DNA of 64,000 bases from Accumulibacter sp. (GTDB lineage: Bacteria > Pseudomonadota > Gammaproteobacteria > Burkholderiales > Rhodocyclaceae): assembly GCA_024235695.1 (NCBI GenBank), contig JACKLX010000004.1, positions 62,001 to 126,000 on the forward strand, in the 5' to 3' direction. The position numbers and the translations under genes are program-made. Positions 9,162 through 17,974 of the stretch are shown here, in pieces. Under the pieces are notes generated by a model. That model did not search any database. It saw only the letters and a list, made by a program, of their open reading frames with translations, and was not told the origin of the DNA. Each line of letters starts with the position of its first letter. The stretch's first letter is position 1.

Positions 9162-9235
9162 CAGTCGCGACGTCCGGCCCAACCGCCGCTTGACACGGAC
9201 CGCGAGCGTCCTGGCGTGAAGGTCTCGTCGGCAAC

Positions 9236-10078
9236 TCACGCCCCCCCCTTCTCCCCTGCTCGGAAGAAGGCCCGCGACCGAGGGAAACGGTCAGGAGCCT
9301 CATGATCGGTAGTGTCTCGACCGCTCTTTACCCTTGATGCCGCCAGGCACAGCCGCAAGGCGGACCACTGGCCGTCCACCAGCCCCTCGATCGACGCGAA
9401 GTTGGCCTTGTACGCCATCTTCCGGCTGTCGCGAATCCAGTAGCCGAGATACAGGTAAGGCAGCGCGTTGGCGGAACACTGGGCGATCTGCCAGATGATG
9501 TTGTAGGTGCCCAGACTGGCCGGCTGCAGGTCCGGATCGTAAAAGGTATAGACCGACGACAGGCCGTCGCTGAGCACATCGAGGATGCTGACCATGCGCA
9601 GCACGCCATCGTCGGTGAACTCCACCAGCCGGGTGTCGACGCGGCTTTGCAGCAGGAAATGCGCGTACTGGTCGTGGCTGTCCTGATCCATTCCGCCACC
9701 GGCGTGCCTTGCCGACTGGTAGCGCAGGTAAAGCTGATAGTGCTCTTCGCGAAAGGCCAGCGGCAATTCGCGCGCCTGCAGCGCCGCGTGCAGGCGAACG
9801 CTGCGCCGCTGGCTGCGATTGGGTGCGAAGGCGTCGACCGGTATGCGCACCGGCACGCAGGCCTGACAGGCATCGCACTTCGGCCGGTAGGTGAACAGTC
9901 CGCTGCGTCGGAAGCCGCTGCGGACCAGCTCGCCATAGACCTCGGTGTTGATCAGATGGCTTGGCGCGGCAACCTGCGAGCGCGCCCGCTCGCCCGGCAG
10001 GTAACTGCAGGTATAGGGCGCCGTGGCATAGAACTGCAGCAGCGAGAACGGCAGGTTGGAGTCGTTGAGTCGCGACAT
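9236..10078 (-). CDS. bpt: leucyl-tRNA--protein transferase (aspartate/glutamate N-end rule)
   Basis: 280 residues, ATE/Bpt family. It transfers leucine from Leu-tRNA to proteins with N-terminal Asp or Glu, marking them for ClpS/ClpAP. Family marks are the N-terminal [14 protein letters not shown], the [18 protein letters not shown] cysteine cluster, the YLRYQSARH segment, and the GNAT-like [13 protein letters not shown] and [20 protein letters not shown]. The start is MSRLNDSN at 10078. The C-terminus runs ~35 residues past the conserved part as a charged tail. It lies 4 bp after aat, so both N-end-rule transferases are made together. Confidence 0.9.
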   Translation of the reverse strand: MSRLNDSNLPFSLLQFYATAPYTCSYLPGERARSQVAAPSHLINTEVYGELVRSGFRRSGLFTYRPKCDACQACVPVRIPVDAFAPNRSQRRSVRLHAALQARELPLAFREEHYQLYLRYQSARHAGGGMDQDSHDQYAHFLLQSRVDTRLVEFTDDGVLRMVSILDVLSDGLSSVYTFYDPDLQPASLGTYNIIWQIAQCSANALPYLYLGYWIRDSRKMAYKANFASIEGLVDGQWSALRLCLAASRVKSGRDTTDHEAPDRFPRSRAFFRAGEKGGA

Positions 10079-10082
10079 TCGC

Positions 10083-10790
10083 CTAGTTCCAGGGTTGGCT
10101 GGCGCCATCCTTCGGCCAGCGGCCAGGCTGCCAGGCGACGCCGACCAGCGCACGCAGGCGAGCCATGAAGACCGCACGCGGGATCTCGCGCGCTCCGAGA
10201 GACGCCAGGTGCGGCGTGCTCATCTGGCAATCTATCATGCCGTATCCCTCCTCCTCAAGAAAGCGCGCGAGATGGGCGATGGCGATCTTGGAGGCGTCGG
10301 TGGCGTGCGAGAACATCGATTCGCCGTAAAACATCCGGCCGATGGCGAGACCGTACAGGCCGCCGACGAGCGTGTCGTCCAGCCAGGTTTCGACCGAATG
10401 GGCAAAGCCCAGCTGCGCCAGTTGCCAGTAGGCCTGCTGCATTTCGGGCGAGATCCAGGTGCCGTTCTGGCCGGCACGCGGCGCCTCGGCGCAGGCCCGG
10501 ATGACCGCCGGGAAATCACCGTCCAGGGTCACCCGGTAGCGGCCGGCACGCAGGCGGCGGCGTAGCGAACGCGAGATCCGCAACGCCGCGGGCTCGAGCA
10601 CCATGCGCGGGTCCGGACTCCACCAGAGGATCGGTTCGCCGCTCGCATACCAGGGAAAGATGCCGTGCTGGTAAGCGCTGAGCAGGCGCTGCGGCGACAG
10701 GTCGCCACCCGCACACAACAGGCCGTTCGGTTCGAGCAGCGCCGTTGCCAGCGGCGGAAAGGCCTGCTTCCCGTCGAGCCAGGGAATCAT
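10083..10790 (-). CDS. aat: leucyl/phenylalanyl-tRNA--protein transferase
   Basis: 235 residues. It transfers Leu or Phe to N-terminal Lys/Arg for ClpS-dependent degradation. Conserved motifs: [63 protein letters not shown] and [16 protein letters not shown] 10790 overlaps the stop of the upstream ABC ATPase gene by 4 bp (ATGA). The open frame extends upstream of 10790, but only inside the ATPase gene. Confidence 0.95.
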   Translation of the reverse strand: MIPWLDGKQAFPPLATALLEPNGLLCAGGDLSPQRLLSAYQHGIFPWYASGEPILWWSPDPRMVLEPAALRISRSLRRRLRAGRYRVTLDGDFPAVIRACAEAPRAGQNGTWISPEMQQAYWQLAQLGFAHSVETWLDDTLVGGLYGLAIGRMFYGESMFSHATDASKIAIAHLARFLEEEGYGMIDCQMSTPHLASLGAREIPRAVFMARLRALVGVAWQPGRWPKDGASQPWN

Positions 10791-11896
10791 CGATGGAACC
10801 GGATGGCCTGCGCGGTCAATGGAAAGGCACGGGTCGGCGTCTTGAAGGCGACGACGTGGTCGACGTCCAGGCGGATGCCGATCCGCTCGCCAATCGCGTG
10901 ATCGTGATGCGAAGGGACCAGCGACAGGACTTCGACACCGCTTTCCAGCCGCAAGGTGTAGAGGATTTCGGCGCCGCGAAAGGCCTTGTGGCGGACCTCG
11001 GCCAGCAGCGTGCTGCGGTCGTCGTGAATGACATCGTCCGGACGCAGCAGCACTTCGACGCCGCAGCCCTTGCCGCAAGGCTCGCAGCCCTGGCTGCATT
11101 CGAGCGGCAGACGCGATTCGAGGACGCCAAGTTCGACTTCGACGCGGCTCTCGTCGACCACCATGCCGGAGAGGAAGACGCCCTGACCGACGAAATCGGC
11201 AACGAAGCGGTTGGCCGGCTGGTGATAGACGCGATACGGGCTATCCCATTGCTGGATGATCCCCGCGGCCATCACGCCAAGCTCGTCGGCCATCGCGAAA
11301 GCCTCGTGCTGATCGTGGGTGACCAGCACCGCGGTGATGTTCTGGCTCTTCAGGATTTCGCGCACTTCCAGCGACAGACGCTCGCGCAGGCCGACGTCGA
11401 GGTTGGAGAAGGGTTCGTCGAGCAGGATCAACTGCGGTTGCGGCGCCAGGGCACGCGCCAGGGCGACGCGCTGCTGCTGGCCGCCCGACAGCTCATGCGG
11501 ATACTTGTTGCCCTGACCGCCGAGACCGACCGTCGCCAGCAATTCGGCGACCCTCGCCTGGCGGTCGCTGATGGCAAGCGCGGCGAGGCCGAAACCGACG
11601 TTGGCGGCAACGCTGAGGTGCGGAAACAGCGCGTAGTCCTGGAAGACCATGCCGATCTGCCGTTGCTCCGGCGGCACGCGGCGACCAGGGCGGCTGACCG
11701 TCCGGCCGCCGACCCGAATCTCGCCGGCGGCAATTTCCTCGAAGCCGGCAATGCAGCGCAGCAGTGTCGTCTTGCCACAGCCCGACGGTCCCAGCAGGCA
11801 GGCGATACTGCCGGTTTCAACGCGAAAGCCGACGCCATCGACGACGGTGTGTGAGCCGTAGCGCTGAACGATTCCTTCCAGTTCCAGGTGAGCCAT
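10787..11896 (-). CDS. fbpC: Fe(3+) ABC transporter ATP-binding protein
   Basis: 369 residues. It powers ferric iron import with the permease (12013-13647) and the binding protein (13680-14711). Walker A GPSGCGKT at 36-43, Q-loop [10 protein letters not shown], signature [15 protein letters not shown], Walker B LILLDEP, H-loop VTHDQHEA, and a C-terminal TOBE-type region. Odd point: a cysteine cluster (C267, C271, C274, C278) in the regulatory region, a spacing that could hold a metal or Fe-S centre. It is divergent from the permease and shares its Fur-like box; aat and bpt follow on the same transcript. Confidence 0.92.
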   Translation of the reverse strand: MAHLELEGIVQRYGSHTVVDGVGFRVETGSIACLLGPSGCGKTTLLRCIAGFEEIAAGEIRVGGRTVSRPGRRVPPEQRQIGMVFQDYALFPHLSVAANVGFGLAALAISDRQARVAELLATVGLGGQGNKYPHELSGGQQQRVALARALAPQPQLILLDEPFSNLDVGLRERLSLEVREILKSQNITAVLVTHDQHEAFAMADELGVMAAGIIQQWDSPYRVYHQPANRFVADFVGQGVFLSGMVVDESRVEVELGVLESRLPLECSQGCEPCGKGCGVEVLLRPDDVIHDDRSTLLAEVRHKAFRGAEILYTLRLESGVEVLSLVPSHHDHAIGERIGIRLDVDHVVAFKTPTRAFPLTAQAIRFHR

Positions 11897-11983
11897 CGAA
11901 GCCAGCTGATCAGGTGCTGCCGGTTGAAGGGGTCCGCTGGCGCCCGAAAAAGCGCCAGGCGACGTGGAAGCAGGTGCTGGTCA

Positions 11984-12001
11984 ATTATAATTCTCATTTA
12001 C
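11984..12001. promoter_or_regulatory. Fur-box-like operator between fbpC and fbpB
   Basis: ATTATAATTCTCATTTAC, whose reverse strand reads GTAAATGAGAATTATAA. Eleven of the first 12 bases of that strand recur, identically oriented, upstream of the iron-binding protein gene (14783-14800, GTAAATGAGAATCGTTC). The NATGANAAT unit is the core of Fur boxes. It sits directly before fbpB and 90 bp from the fbpC start, so it can repress both. Confidence 0.65.
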
Positions 12002-12012
12002 CCGATTCAGCC

Positions 12013-13647
12013 ATGACCCTCTCGCGCCTCAATCCGCTGCTGCTCGTTTCGGCCGCCGTCGCCGCGCTGGTCAGCCTGCCGGTCGCCAGCGTCCTGACCA
12101 ACATCCTCAGCGGCGGCACCGGCGCCGTCTGGTCGCATCTGGCGGCGACGGTCCTGCCGGACTACGTCGGCAATACGCTGGTGCTTTGCTTGACCGTCGG
12201 TCTCGGGGTGATCGTCGTCGGCGTCGCGACAGCCTGGCTGACGAGCATGCATGCCTTTCCCGGTCGGCGCCTCTTCGAGTGGGCGCTGGTCCTGCCGCTG
12301 GCGATGCCGGCCTACGTGCTGGCCTACGTGTACACCGACTTCCTGCAGTTCGTTGGTCCGCTGCAGAGCTTCCTGCGCGACGCCTTCGACTGGCACAAGG
12401 CCGACTACTGGTTTCCCGACGTCCGCAGCCTCGGCGGCGCGGTCAGCATGTTCGTCTTCGTGCTCTATCCGTACGTCTACCTGCTCGCCCGCACGGCCTT
12501 CCTCGAGCGCGCCAGCGGCATGCTCGAAGCCTCGCGGACGCTGGGTCTCGGACCCTGGCGCAGCTTCTTTCGCGTATCGCTGCCGCTGGCCCGGCCGGCG
12601 GTCGCGGCCGGCACGGCGCTGGCGCTGATGGAGACCCTGGCCGATTACGGCACGGTTTCCTACTTCGGCGTCCACACCTTCACTACCGGCATCTATCGCG
12701 CCTGGTTCTCGCTCGGCGACCGCATTGCCGCTGCCCAGCTGGCGGCGGCGCTGCTGCTTTTCGTGATGCTCCTGCTGCTGATCGAACGTCGATCGCGCGG
12801 CCGATCGCGCTTTCACGACACCACCGGGCGCCACCGACAGCGACATGGCCAGCGCTTGCCGGGCTGGCGAGGCTGGCTGGCGACGGCCGTGTGCGCGCTG
12901 CCACTGACCGTCGGTTTCGTCCTGCCGGCCGGCCTGTTGCTGAGGCTGGCGCTGGCCGACGGCCAGGCGCGCTTCGATGGACATTTCCTGAACATGATGC
13001 GCAACAGTTTCCTGCTAGCTGGCCTGACGGCGATCATCGCCGTTGCGCTGGCGGTACTGCTTGCCTACGGCGCGCGCCTGTCGAAAGGCGTGCCGGCACG
13101 CGCCCTCAACCGCCTGGTTGGCCTCGGCTACGCCGTGCCTGGTTCGGTGATCGCCGTTGGCGTGCTGATTCCGGTCACCCGTCTGGATATCTGGCTGGCC
13201 GGGCAATGGCAGCAATCGTTCGGCAGCAACCCCGGCCTGCTGATCACCGGCGGCATTGCCGCGCTGGTCTACGCCTACCTGGTTCGTTTCCTGGCCGTTG
13301 CCTTGCAGGCGGTGAGCACCAGCCTGGCCAAGATCACCCCGAGCATGGACGACGCGGCGCGCAGCCTGGGCCTCGGGCAGGGCGCGACGCTGCGCCGGGT
13401 ACACCTGCCGATCATGCGCAGCAGCCTGTTCACCGCCGGCCTGCTGGTGTTCGTAGACGTCATGAAGGAGTTGCCGGCGACGCTGGTCATGCGGCCCTTC
13501 GATTTCGATACCCTGGCCACCCAGGCCTACACCCTCGCGTCCGACGAGCGGCTCGCCGAAGCGGCCAGCGCGTCGCTGGCGATCGTCGCCGTCGGACTGT
13601 TGCCGCTGATCGCGCTGTCGCGGCAGATCTCGCGCAGTCGCCGCTGA
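12013..13647 (+). CDS. fbpB: Fe(3+) ABC transporter permease (fused two-domain)
   Basis: 544 residues, about 12 transmembrane helices. The protein consists of two homologous permease halves, each with the cytoplasmic EAA loop contacting the ATPase: EASRTLGLGPWRSFFRVSLP in the first half and DAARSLGLGQGATLRRVHLP in the second, as in SfuB/FbpB. The reading frame is open upstream but ATG 12013 (MTLSRLNPLLL) begins the family-like sequence. It ends 33 bp from fbpA, which is on the other strand. Confidence 0.92.
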   Translation: MTLSRLNPLLLVSAAVAALVSLPVASVLTNILSGGTGAVWSHLAATVLPDYVGNTLVLCLTVGLGVIVVGVATAWLTSMHAFPGRRLFEWALVLPLAMPAYVLAYVYTDFLQFVGPLQSFLRDAFDWHKADYWFPDVRSLGGAVSMFVFVLYPYVYLLARTAFLERASGMLEASRTLGLGPWRSFFRVSLPLARPAVAAGTALALMETLADYGTVSYFGVHTFTTGIYRAWFSLGDRIAAAQLAAALLLFVMLLLLIERRSRGRSRFHDTTGRHRQRHGQRLPGWRGWLATAVCALPLTVGFVLPAGLLLRLALADGQARFDGHFLNMMRNSFLLAGLTAIIAVALAVLLAYGARLSKGVPARALNRLVGLGYAVPGSVIAVGVLIPVTRLDIWLAGQWQQSFGSNPGLLITGGIAALVYAYLVRFLAVALQAVSTSLAKITPSMDDAARSLGLGQGATLRRVHLPIMRSSLFTAGLLVFVDVMKELPATLVMRPFDFDTLATQAYTLASDERLAEAASASLAIVAVGLLPLIALSRQISRSRR

Positions 13648-13652
13648 GCCGA

Positions 13653-13672
13653 GCTGGCGGCGCACCGCCAGC
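13653..13672. terminator. hairpin between convergent fbpB and fbpA
   Basis: GCTGGCGG-CGCA-CCGCCAGC, a perfect 8-bp stem with a 4-nt loop in the 32-bp gap between the convergent genes. It has no T run on either side, so it is a weak terminator candidate for both. Confidence 0.4.
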
Positions 13673-13679
13673 CGTCCGC

Positions 13680-14711
13680 TCAGCGATAACCGGCGCGGTC
13701 GAATATGATCTGTGCCTTGGCCCGATACATTGCCAGCGACGCCACCGGCAGGCTGTCGGCCTTGAACTTGCCGAGCGCCTCGAGCGCCGGATTGTCGATC
13801 TTGACACCAACGACCACCGGCCACTCGTTGTTGCCGTCGGCAAAATAACGCTGCGCCTGGTCGCTGGCCAGGTACTCGAGAAACTTGATCGCCGCCTCGC
13901 GGTGCGGTGCGTGCTTCAGGACGCCGCCACCGGACACGTTGATATGCGCCCCGACGCCCTGCTGGTCCGGCCAGACGACGCCGATCTTGTCCATCGTCTG
14001 CCGGTCTTCGGCTTTGTCCGAACGCATCAGCCGCGCCAGGTAGTAGGTGTTGGAGACGGCTACCGCGCACTCGCCGGCGGCAACCGCCCGGATCTGATCG
14101 GTGTCGCCGCCCTTCGGCGCGCGCGCGAAGTTGGCGACGACGCCCTTCGCCCACTGCTCGGCCCTGACCTCGCCCTGGTGGGCGATGATCGAAGCCATCA
14201 ACGACAGGTTGTAGGGATGAGAACCCGAGCGTGAGCAGATCTTCCCTTTCAGGCGCGGGTTCGCCAGGTCGTCGTAGGTCTTCAAATGCTCGGGATTGAC
14301 CGCCCCTTTGCCATAGACGATGACGCGCGCGCGGGTGGAGAAGGAAAACCAGTCGCTGGTGCGCAGATTGACGGGAATACGCGCTTCGAGAATCGGCGAA
14401 CTGACGGCCGCGAACAGCCCCAGTTCGTGCGCCGCCGACAAGCGCGCCGCGTCGACCGTCAGCAGGACGTCGGCCGGACTGTAGGCGCCCTCGTTCCTGA
14501 TCCGCTCGACCAGTTCGTCGTCCTTGCCCTCGATGCGCTTGATCTTGATCCCGGTCTGCTTCGTGAAGCTCTCGTAAAGCGCTTCATCGGTCTGGTAGTG
14601 GCGGGCCGAGTAGAGGTTAAGCACCTTCTCCTCGGCGTTGGCGTCGGCGTTGGCAAGGCACGCCACGGCCAGGGCGAGGCTGCACAGTGAACGGGAAAAC
14701 AGAGGTTTCAT
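13680..14711 (-). CDS. fbpA: periplasmic Fe(3+)-binding protein
   Basis: 343 residues with a signal peptide (SLCSLALAVACLANADANA). A class II iron-binding protein of the FbpA/FutA/IdiA type: VLNLYSARHYQTDEALYESF at the N-terminus, DVLLTVDAARL, RVIVYGKG, KICSRSGSHPYN and the paired tyrosines in VSNTYYLARL that ligate iron. It delivers ferric iron to FbpB/FbpC. Two Fur-like boxes lie upstream, so it should be induced on iron limitation. Confidence 0.93.
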   Translation of the reverse strand: MKPLFSRSLCSLALAVACLANADANAEEKVLNLYSARHYQTDEALYESFTKQTGIKIKRIEGKDDELVERIRNEGAYSPADVLLTVDAARLSAAHELGLFAAVSSPILEARIPVNLRTSDWFSFSTRARVIVYGKGAVNPEHLKTYDDLANPRLKGKICSRSGSHPYNLSLMASIIAHQGEVRAEQWAKGVVANFARAPKGGDTDQIRAVAAGECAVAVSNTYYLARLMRSDKAEDRQTMDKIGVVWPDQQGVGAHINVSGGGVLKHAPHREAAIKFLEYLASDQAQRYFADGNNEWPVVVGVKIDNPALEALGKFKADSLPVASLAMYRAKAQIIFDRAGYR

Positions 14712-14739
14712 GACTATGGCTCCGGTTGATCAGATGGGA

Positions 14740-14800
14740 ATGACAATCGTTCACGGATGATGATAGCAGCCAGCTCAAGCCATGTAAATGAGAATCGTTC
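14740..14800 (-). promoter_or_regulatory. two Fur-like boxes upstream of fbpA
   Basis: ATGACAATCGTTCAC at 14740-14754 and GTAAATGAGAATCGTTC at 14783-14799 both carry the GAxAATCGTT core of Fur operators. The second is nearly the same as the box before fbpB. They lie 29-89 bp upstream of the fbpA start, over its probable promoter. Confidence 0.65.
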
Positions 14801-14813
14801 TTGACACCAGTCG

Positions 14814-14839
14814 AAAAAAAACGACGCGCGGCGTCGTTT
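14814..14839 (-). terminator. Rho-independent terminator of the NlpC/P60 gene
   Basis: On the minus strand AAACGACGC-CGC-GCGTCGTTT runs into a tract of eight T residues. It lies 26 bp past the stop at 14865. A textbook intrinsic terminator that also insulates fbpA from readthrough. Confidence 0.9.
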
Positions 14840-14864
14840 CCAGGGTCCCGGGAGGCTTCGCCGC

Positions 14865-15374
14865 TCAGCGCGCCAACAGGCGGCGGGCGCCGTTGTAGCG
14901 GTTCACCCAGTAACTCTGCCGCATGTCTTCGATGCGAATCTCGGCGCCGGCGCGCGGCGCGTGCATGAAGCGGTTGTCGCCCAGGTAGATGCCGACATGC
15001 GAAAAGGCGCGACGCATGGTATTGAAAAAAACGAGATCCCCCGCTTTCAGTTCCTGGACGTCGATCACCGCGCCGACCTCGCTCTGCTCCCTGGCCGTAC
15101 GCGGCAGCAGCATGCCGATCGCGTCCTTGAAAACCACCTGTACGAAGCCGCTGCAGTCGAGACCGTTGTCGGGATCGGTGCCGCCGCGGCGATACTTGAT
15201 GCCGATCAGCTCAAGGCCCTTGAGGATCAGATCCTGAGCGTTGTTGGTGTAGCGCGCGAATAGCGAGGGCTCTTCGAGCCCTGCCTGCAGTTCGTCGGCG
15301 TGGGCCAGGCCGAGCCCTGAGAAAGCAATCAGGGCGGCGCAAAGAAGCGATGCGAGGGGGCGTGTTCTGAGCAT
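14865..15374 (-). CDS. exported NlpC/P60 peptidoglycan endopeptidase
   Basis: 169 residues: a signal peptide (LASLLCAALIAFSGLGLAHA), then a single NlpC/P60 cysteine peptidase domain. Catalytic residues are visible: Cys74 (GLDCSGFV), His126 (SHVGIYLG) and His138 (FMHAPRAG). It cleaves the gamma-D-Glu-diaminopimelate stem bond. There are no SH3 or LysM targeting domains. A CRP-type palindrome lies upstream (15389-15404) and a strong terminator follows. Confidence 0.9.
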   Translation of the reverse strand: MLRTRPLASLLCAALIAFSGLGLAHADELQAGLEEPSLFARYTNNAQDLILKGLELIGIKYRRGGTDPDNGLDCSGFVQVVFKDAIGMLLPRTAREQSEVGAVIDVQELKAGDLVFFNTMRRAFSHVGIYLGDNRFMHAPRAGAEIRIEDMRQSYWVNRYNGARRLLAR

Positions 15375-15388
15375 AGAGGCGGAATTTA

Positions 15389-15404
15389 TGTGAAAAATGT
15401 CACA
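15389..15404. promoter_or_regulatory. CRP/Vfr-type palindrome
   Basis: TGTGA-AAAATG-TCACA, an exact match to the CRP consensus TGTGA-N6-TCACA, 15 bp upstream of the NlpC/P60 start. So close to the start codon, it would act as a repressor site for that gene unless transcription starts further inside. Confidence 0.6.
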
Positions 15405-15751
15405 CTGTAAACCCCCAATTGCTCTAGCTTGGATCGCGAAATGATCTGAGCATCACGCGGCAAGCCACTAACTTAAATGGGCTTCTAACCAACAAGACAG
15501 CCCAGCAACGCGGGTCGGCGGCAGACGCGACTACCGGAACAAACACGATGGTTCCGTTGTCGCGCGGCCAGCCCTGGCGAAAAGCCCGACTTGTTGCGGG
15601 CGGCGGCGATCGCGGACGGCCTTGCGTCGCGCGCAAAGTGCACGAGCTTTGTGTTTATAATCGTCGATCACTGGCAGGACGGGAACGTCGCCACCGCGGC
15701 CCTCTCGCTGACACGCGGCCGACAATGGCACCGAACACCCAAGGAGTCCCC
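15405..15751 (+). promoter_or_regulatory. intergenic region with acuI promoter candidate
   Basis: 347 bp between divergent genes. A TATAAT at 15656-15661 in GTTTATAATCG is a good -10 for acuI; no clear -35 matches it. AAGGAG precedes the acuI start. No credible coding sequence was seen. Confidence 0.45.
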
Positions 15752-16747
15752 ATGAGTCCGTTCAAGGCGTACCTGATCGACGAGAAGGAAGGCGTTACGC
15801 GCGGCGGCTTCGTCAGCATGGACGAGTCGCAACTCGACCCCGGCGACCTGACGATTCGCGTCGCCTATTCCAGCGTCAATTTCAAGGACGCACTGGCGGC
15901 CACCGGCGCCGGCCGCATCATTCGTCGTTATCCCTGCGTCGGCGGCGTCGACCTCGCGGGAACCGTCGAGGCCAGCAGCGATCCGCGCTTCCAGGCCGGC
16001 GACGAGGTCATCGCCACCAGCTTCGACATCGGTGTCGCCCACCACGGCGGCTACGCCGAATACGCCAGGGTGCCCGCCCAATGGGTCGTTCCGCTGCCCG
16101 CCGGGATGTCGCTGTACGAGTCGATGGCGCTCGGAACGGCCGGCTTTACCGCCGCACTGGCGGTAGTGCGCATGGAAGAAAACAGCCTCGAACCACGCCG
16201 CGGCCCGGTGATCGTCAGCGGCGCCAGCGGCGGTGTCGGCAGTCTGGCGGTGGACATGCTGGCCAGGCGCGGCTATCAGGTCACCGCCCTGACCGGCAAG
16301 GAAAGCGAAGTGGATTACCTCAAGGGGCTGGGCGCCACGCAGGTGATGCTCCGCTCTTCGCTCGACCTGTCGCGCATCCGGCCGCTCGACAAGACACTGT
16401 GGGCCGGCGCCGTGGACAACCTTGGCGGCGAGGTCCTGGCGTGGATCGCCAGCACCATGCAGCAGGGCGGAACGATCGCCAGCATCGGACTGGCGGCAAG
16501 CGCGTCGCTGAACACCACGGTCATGCCGTTCATTCTGCGCGGCGCGTGCCTGCTCGGCATCGACTCCGGCTACATCGGCGAGCCCTATCGCACCGCCATC
16601 TGGCAGCGCCTGGCAGACGACCTGCGGCCACAGCATCTGGCTAGCCTCGCGCGCCGCATCGCGCTTGACGAATTGCCCGGCGTCTTCGACCAATTCATCC
16701 AGGGTCAAGCACACGGCCGGGTCGTCGTTGACGTCGGCGGCTCCTGA
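15752..16747 (+). CDS. acuI: acryloyl-CoA reductase (NADPH), YhdH/AcuI type
   Basis: 331 residues, zinc-free MDR superfamily. It reduces acryloyl-CoA to propionyl-CoA with NADPH, removing a toxic intermediate and feeding propionyl-CoA pools. Marks are AYLIDEKEG, VAYSSVNFKDALAATG, VGGVDLAGTV, the nucleotide-binding VIVSGASGGVGSLAVDML and ARRIALDELP near the end. ATG 15752 has AAGGAG upstream. With prpE 1.2 kb downstream it forms a small propionyl-CoA locus, useful in an organism storing mixed polyhydroxyalkanoates. Confidence 0.93.
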   Translation: MSPFKAYLIDEKEGVTRGGFVSMDESQLDPGDLTIRVAYSSVNFKDALAATGAGRIIRRYPCVGGVDLAGTVEASSDPRFQAGDEVIATSFDIGVAHHGGYAEYARVPAQWVVPLPAGMSLYESMALGTAGFTAALAVVRMEENSLEPRRGPVIVSGASGGVGSLAVDMLARRGYQVTALTGKESEVDYLKGLGATQVMLRSSLDLSRIRPLDKTLWAGAVDNLGGEVLAWIASTMQQGGTIASIGLAASASLNTTVMPFILRGACLLGIDSGYIGEPYRTAIWQRLADDLRPQHLASLARRIALDELPGVFDQFIQGQAHGRVVVDVGGS

Positions 16748-16781
16748 ATCACGCCGCGGCTGACCGCGACCGCGCACCTCG

Positions 16782-17930
16782 ATGGACGAACCGAAGCAAC
16801 GACCTCGCATCCTGATCGTCGACCAATCGCGGATCGTCCGTGCGACGCTGATCAAGCTCATTCGGGAGACCTACGATTTTCGCGAGGAAGTCAACGGCGA
16901 AGGCGGTTGGCAGGCGCTGGTCATCGACCACTCGATCCAGTTGGTGATTTGCGCGCTGTCGATGTCGCTGCCGCTGCTCGATGGCGACGGCCTGCTGGTG
17001 CGTGCTCGTTCGTCCAAACTGGCGCGCCTGCGCCAGATGCCGGTGCTGATGATCGCCGGCGACAACGAGGAAGCCAAGGAGCACGCCAGGGCACTTGGCG
17101 CCAGCGACTTCATCGCCAGCGGCATCGGCACCAGTGAATTGCTTGCCCGCATCGACTCGCTGCTGCGCCTGGCAAGGGCGCAGAACGAGTTGCGCGAGAA
17201 CCCCGAGCGCGACGCACAGCATCCCGATACCGGCCTGCCAACGCGACAGCGCGTCGAAGTGCAGGCGGCGCAGGCGATCTCGCATGCGCTGCGCCACGAC
17301 AGTCCGGTGAGCATCCTGGTGATGGGTTTCGATCGCTTCGATGCGCTGCGCGAACAATACGGCGACGACCTGGCGAAGGAATTGCACAAGCGTTTCGCGC
17401 TGATGCTCGGCAACAAGGTGCGCAAGGAGGACAGTCTGGGCCATTATTCGGGAAACGATCTGTCGGTGGTCTCGCCGGGAACGCCCTACCCGGCCTGCGA
17501 AGCCTTCGCCAATCGCCTGCGCGAGGCATTCGCGGTGGCCAACATCGCGGTTCATGGCCAGCGCCTGAATCTTTCGGTCAGCGTCGGGGTAGCGAACATC
17601 CCGGTCGATCGGTTAAGCTCGGCGGCGTCCTTGCTCGGCCTGGCCGCCGAACGCCTCAAGGCAGCGCAGCAGGCAGGCGGCAATCGCGTCGTGGCTTGTG
17701 GCAGCAAACCGTCAAGCGAGCTGCCGACGCCCCGGCTCGGCCATGCCATTGACTTGATCAAGGCCGGCCACGAGACTGCGGTGATCCCGCATCTCGTCAA
17801 GCTCGGCAGGGAAATTCTGCCCTTTCTGGAATTGCTTGAAAGGGAATTGAAGTTGGGTCTGCCTTTGGCAGAAATCCGTAAGCGGACGCTTGACCGGGAG
17901 CAGGAGAGCAAAGACACTCGGCACGCGTAG
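16782..17930 (+). CDS. degenerate receiver-GGDEF protein
   Basis: 382 residues. The N-terminal receiver fold has lost its key residues: the phosphorylated Asp site reads VICALSMSL (Asp to Ala) and the conserved Lys is replaced (DFIASGIG). Then comes a diguanylate-cyclase-like domain (DTGLPTRQRVEVQ, GFDRFDALREQYGDDLAKEL, SVSVGVANI) whose GGDEF is HYSGNDLSV, so no cyclase activity is expected. A ~60-residue helical tail follows. It could be a protein-interaction or nucleotide-sensing remnant with a retained role; being intact between acuI and prpE argues against a decayed pseudogene. Confidence 0.8.
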   Translation: MDEPKQRPRILIVDQSRIVRATLIKLIRETYDFREEVNGEGGWQALVIDHSIQLVICALSMSLPLLDGDGLLVRARSSKLARLRQMPVLMIAGDNEEAKEHARALGASDFIASGIGTSELLARIDSLLRLARAQNELRENPERDAQHPDTGLPTRQRVEVQAAQAISHALRHDSPVSILVMGFDRFDALREQYGDDLAKELHKRFALMLGNKVRKEDSLGHYSGNDLSVVSPGTPYPACEAFANRLREAFAVANIAVHGQRLNLSVSVGVANIPVDRLSSAASLLGLAAERLKAAQQAGGNRVVACGSKPSSELPTPRLGHAIDLIKAGHETAVIPHLVKLGREILPFLELLERELKLGLPLAEIRKRTLDREQESKDTRHA

Positions 17931-17974
17931 TTTCCACTGGTGCAGGTGGTTCACATTTTTGAAGAGGGAGTCTC

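Noticed and set aside
10791..11099. Upstream extension of aat
   Set aside because: Lies wholly inside fbpC in another frame; Arg/Pro/Ser-rich and not family-like, while ATG 10790 gives a normal Aat length.
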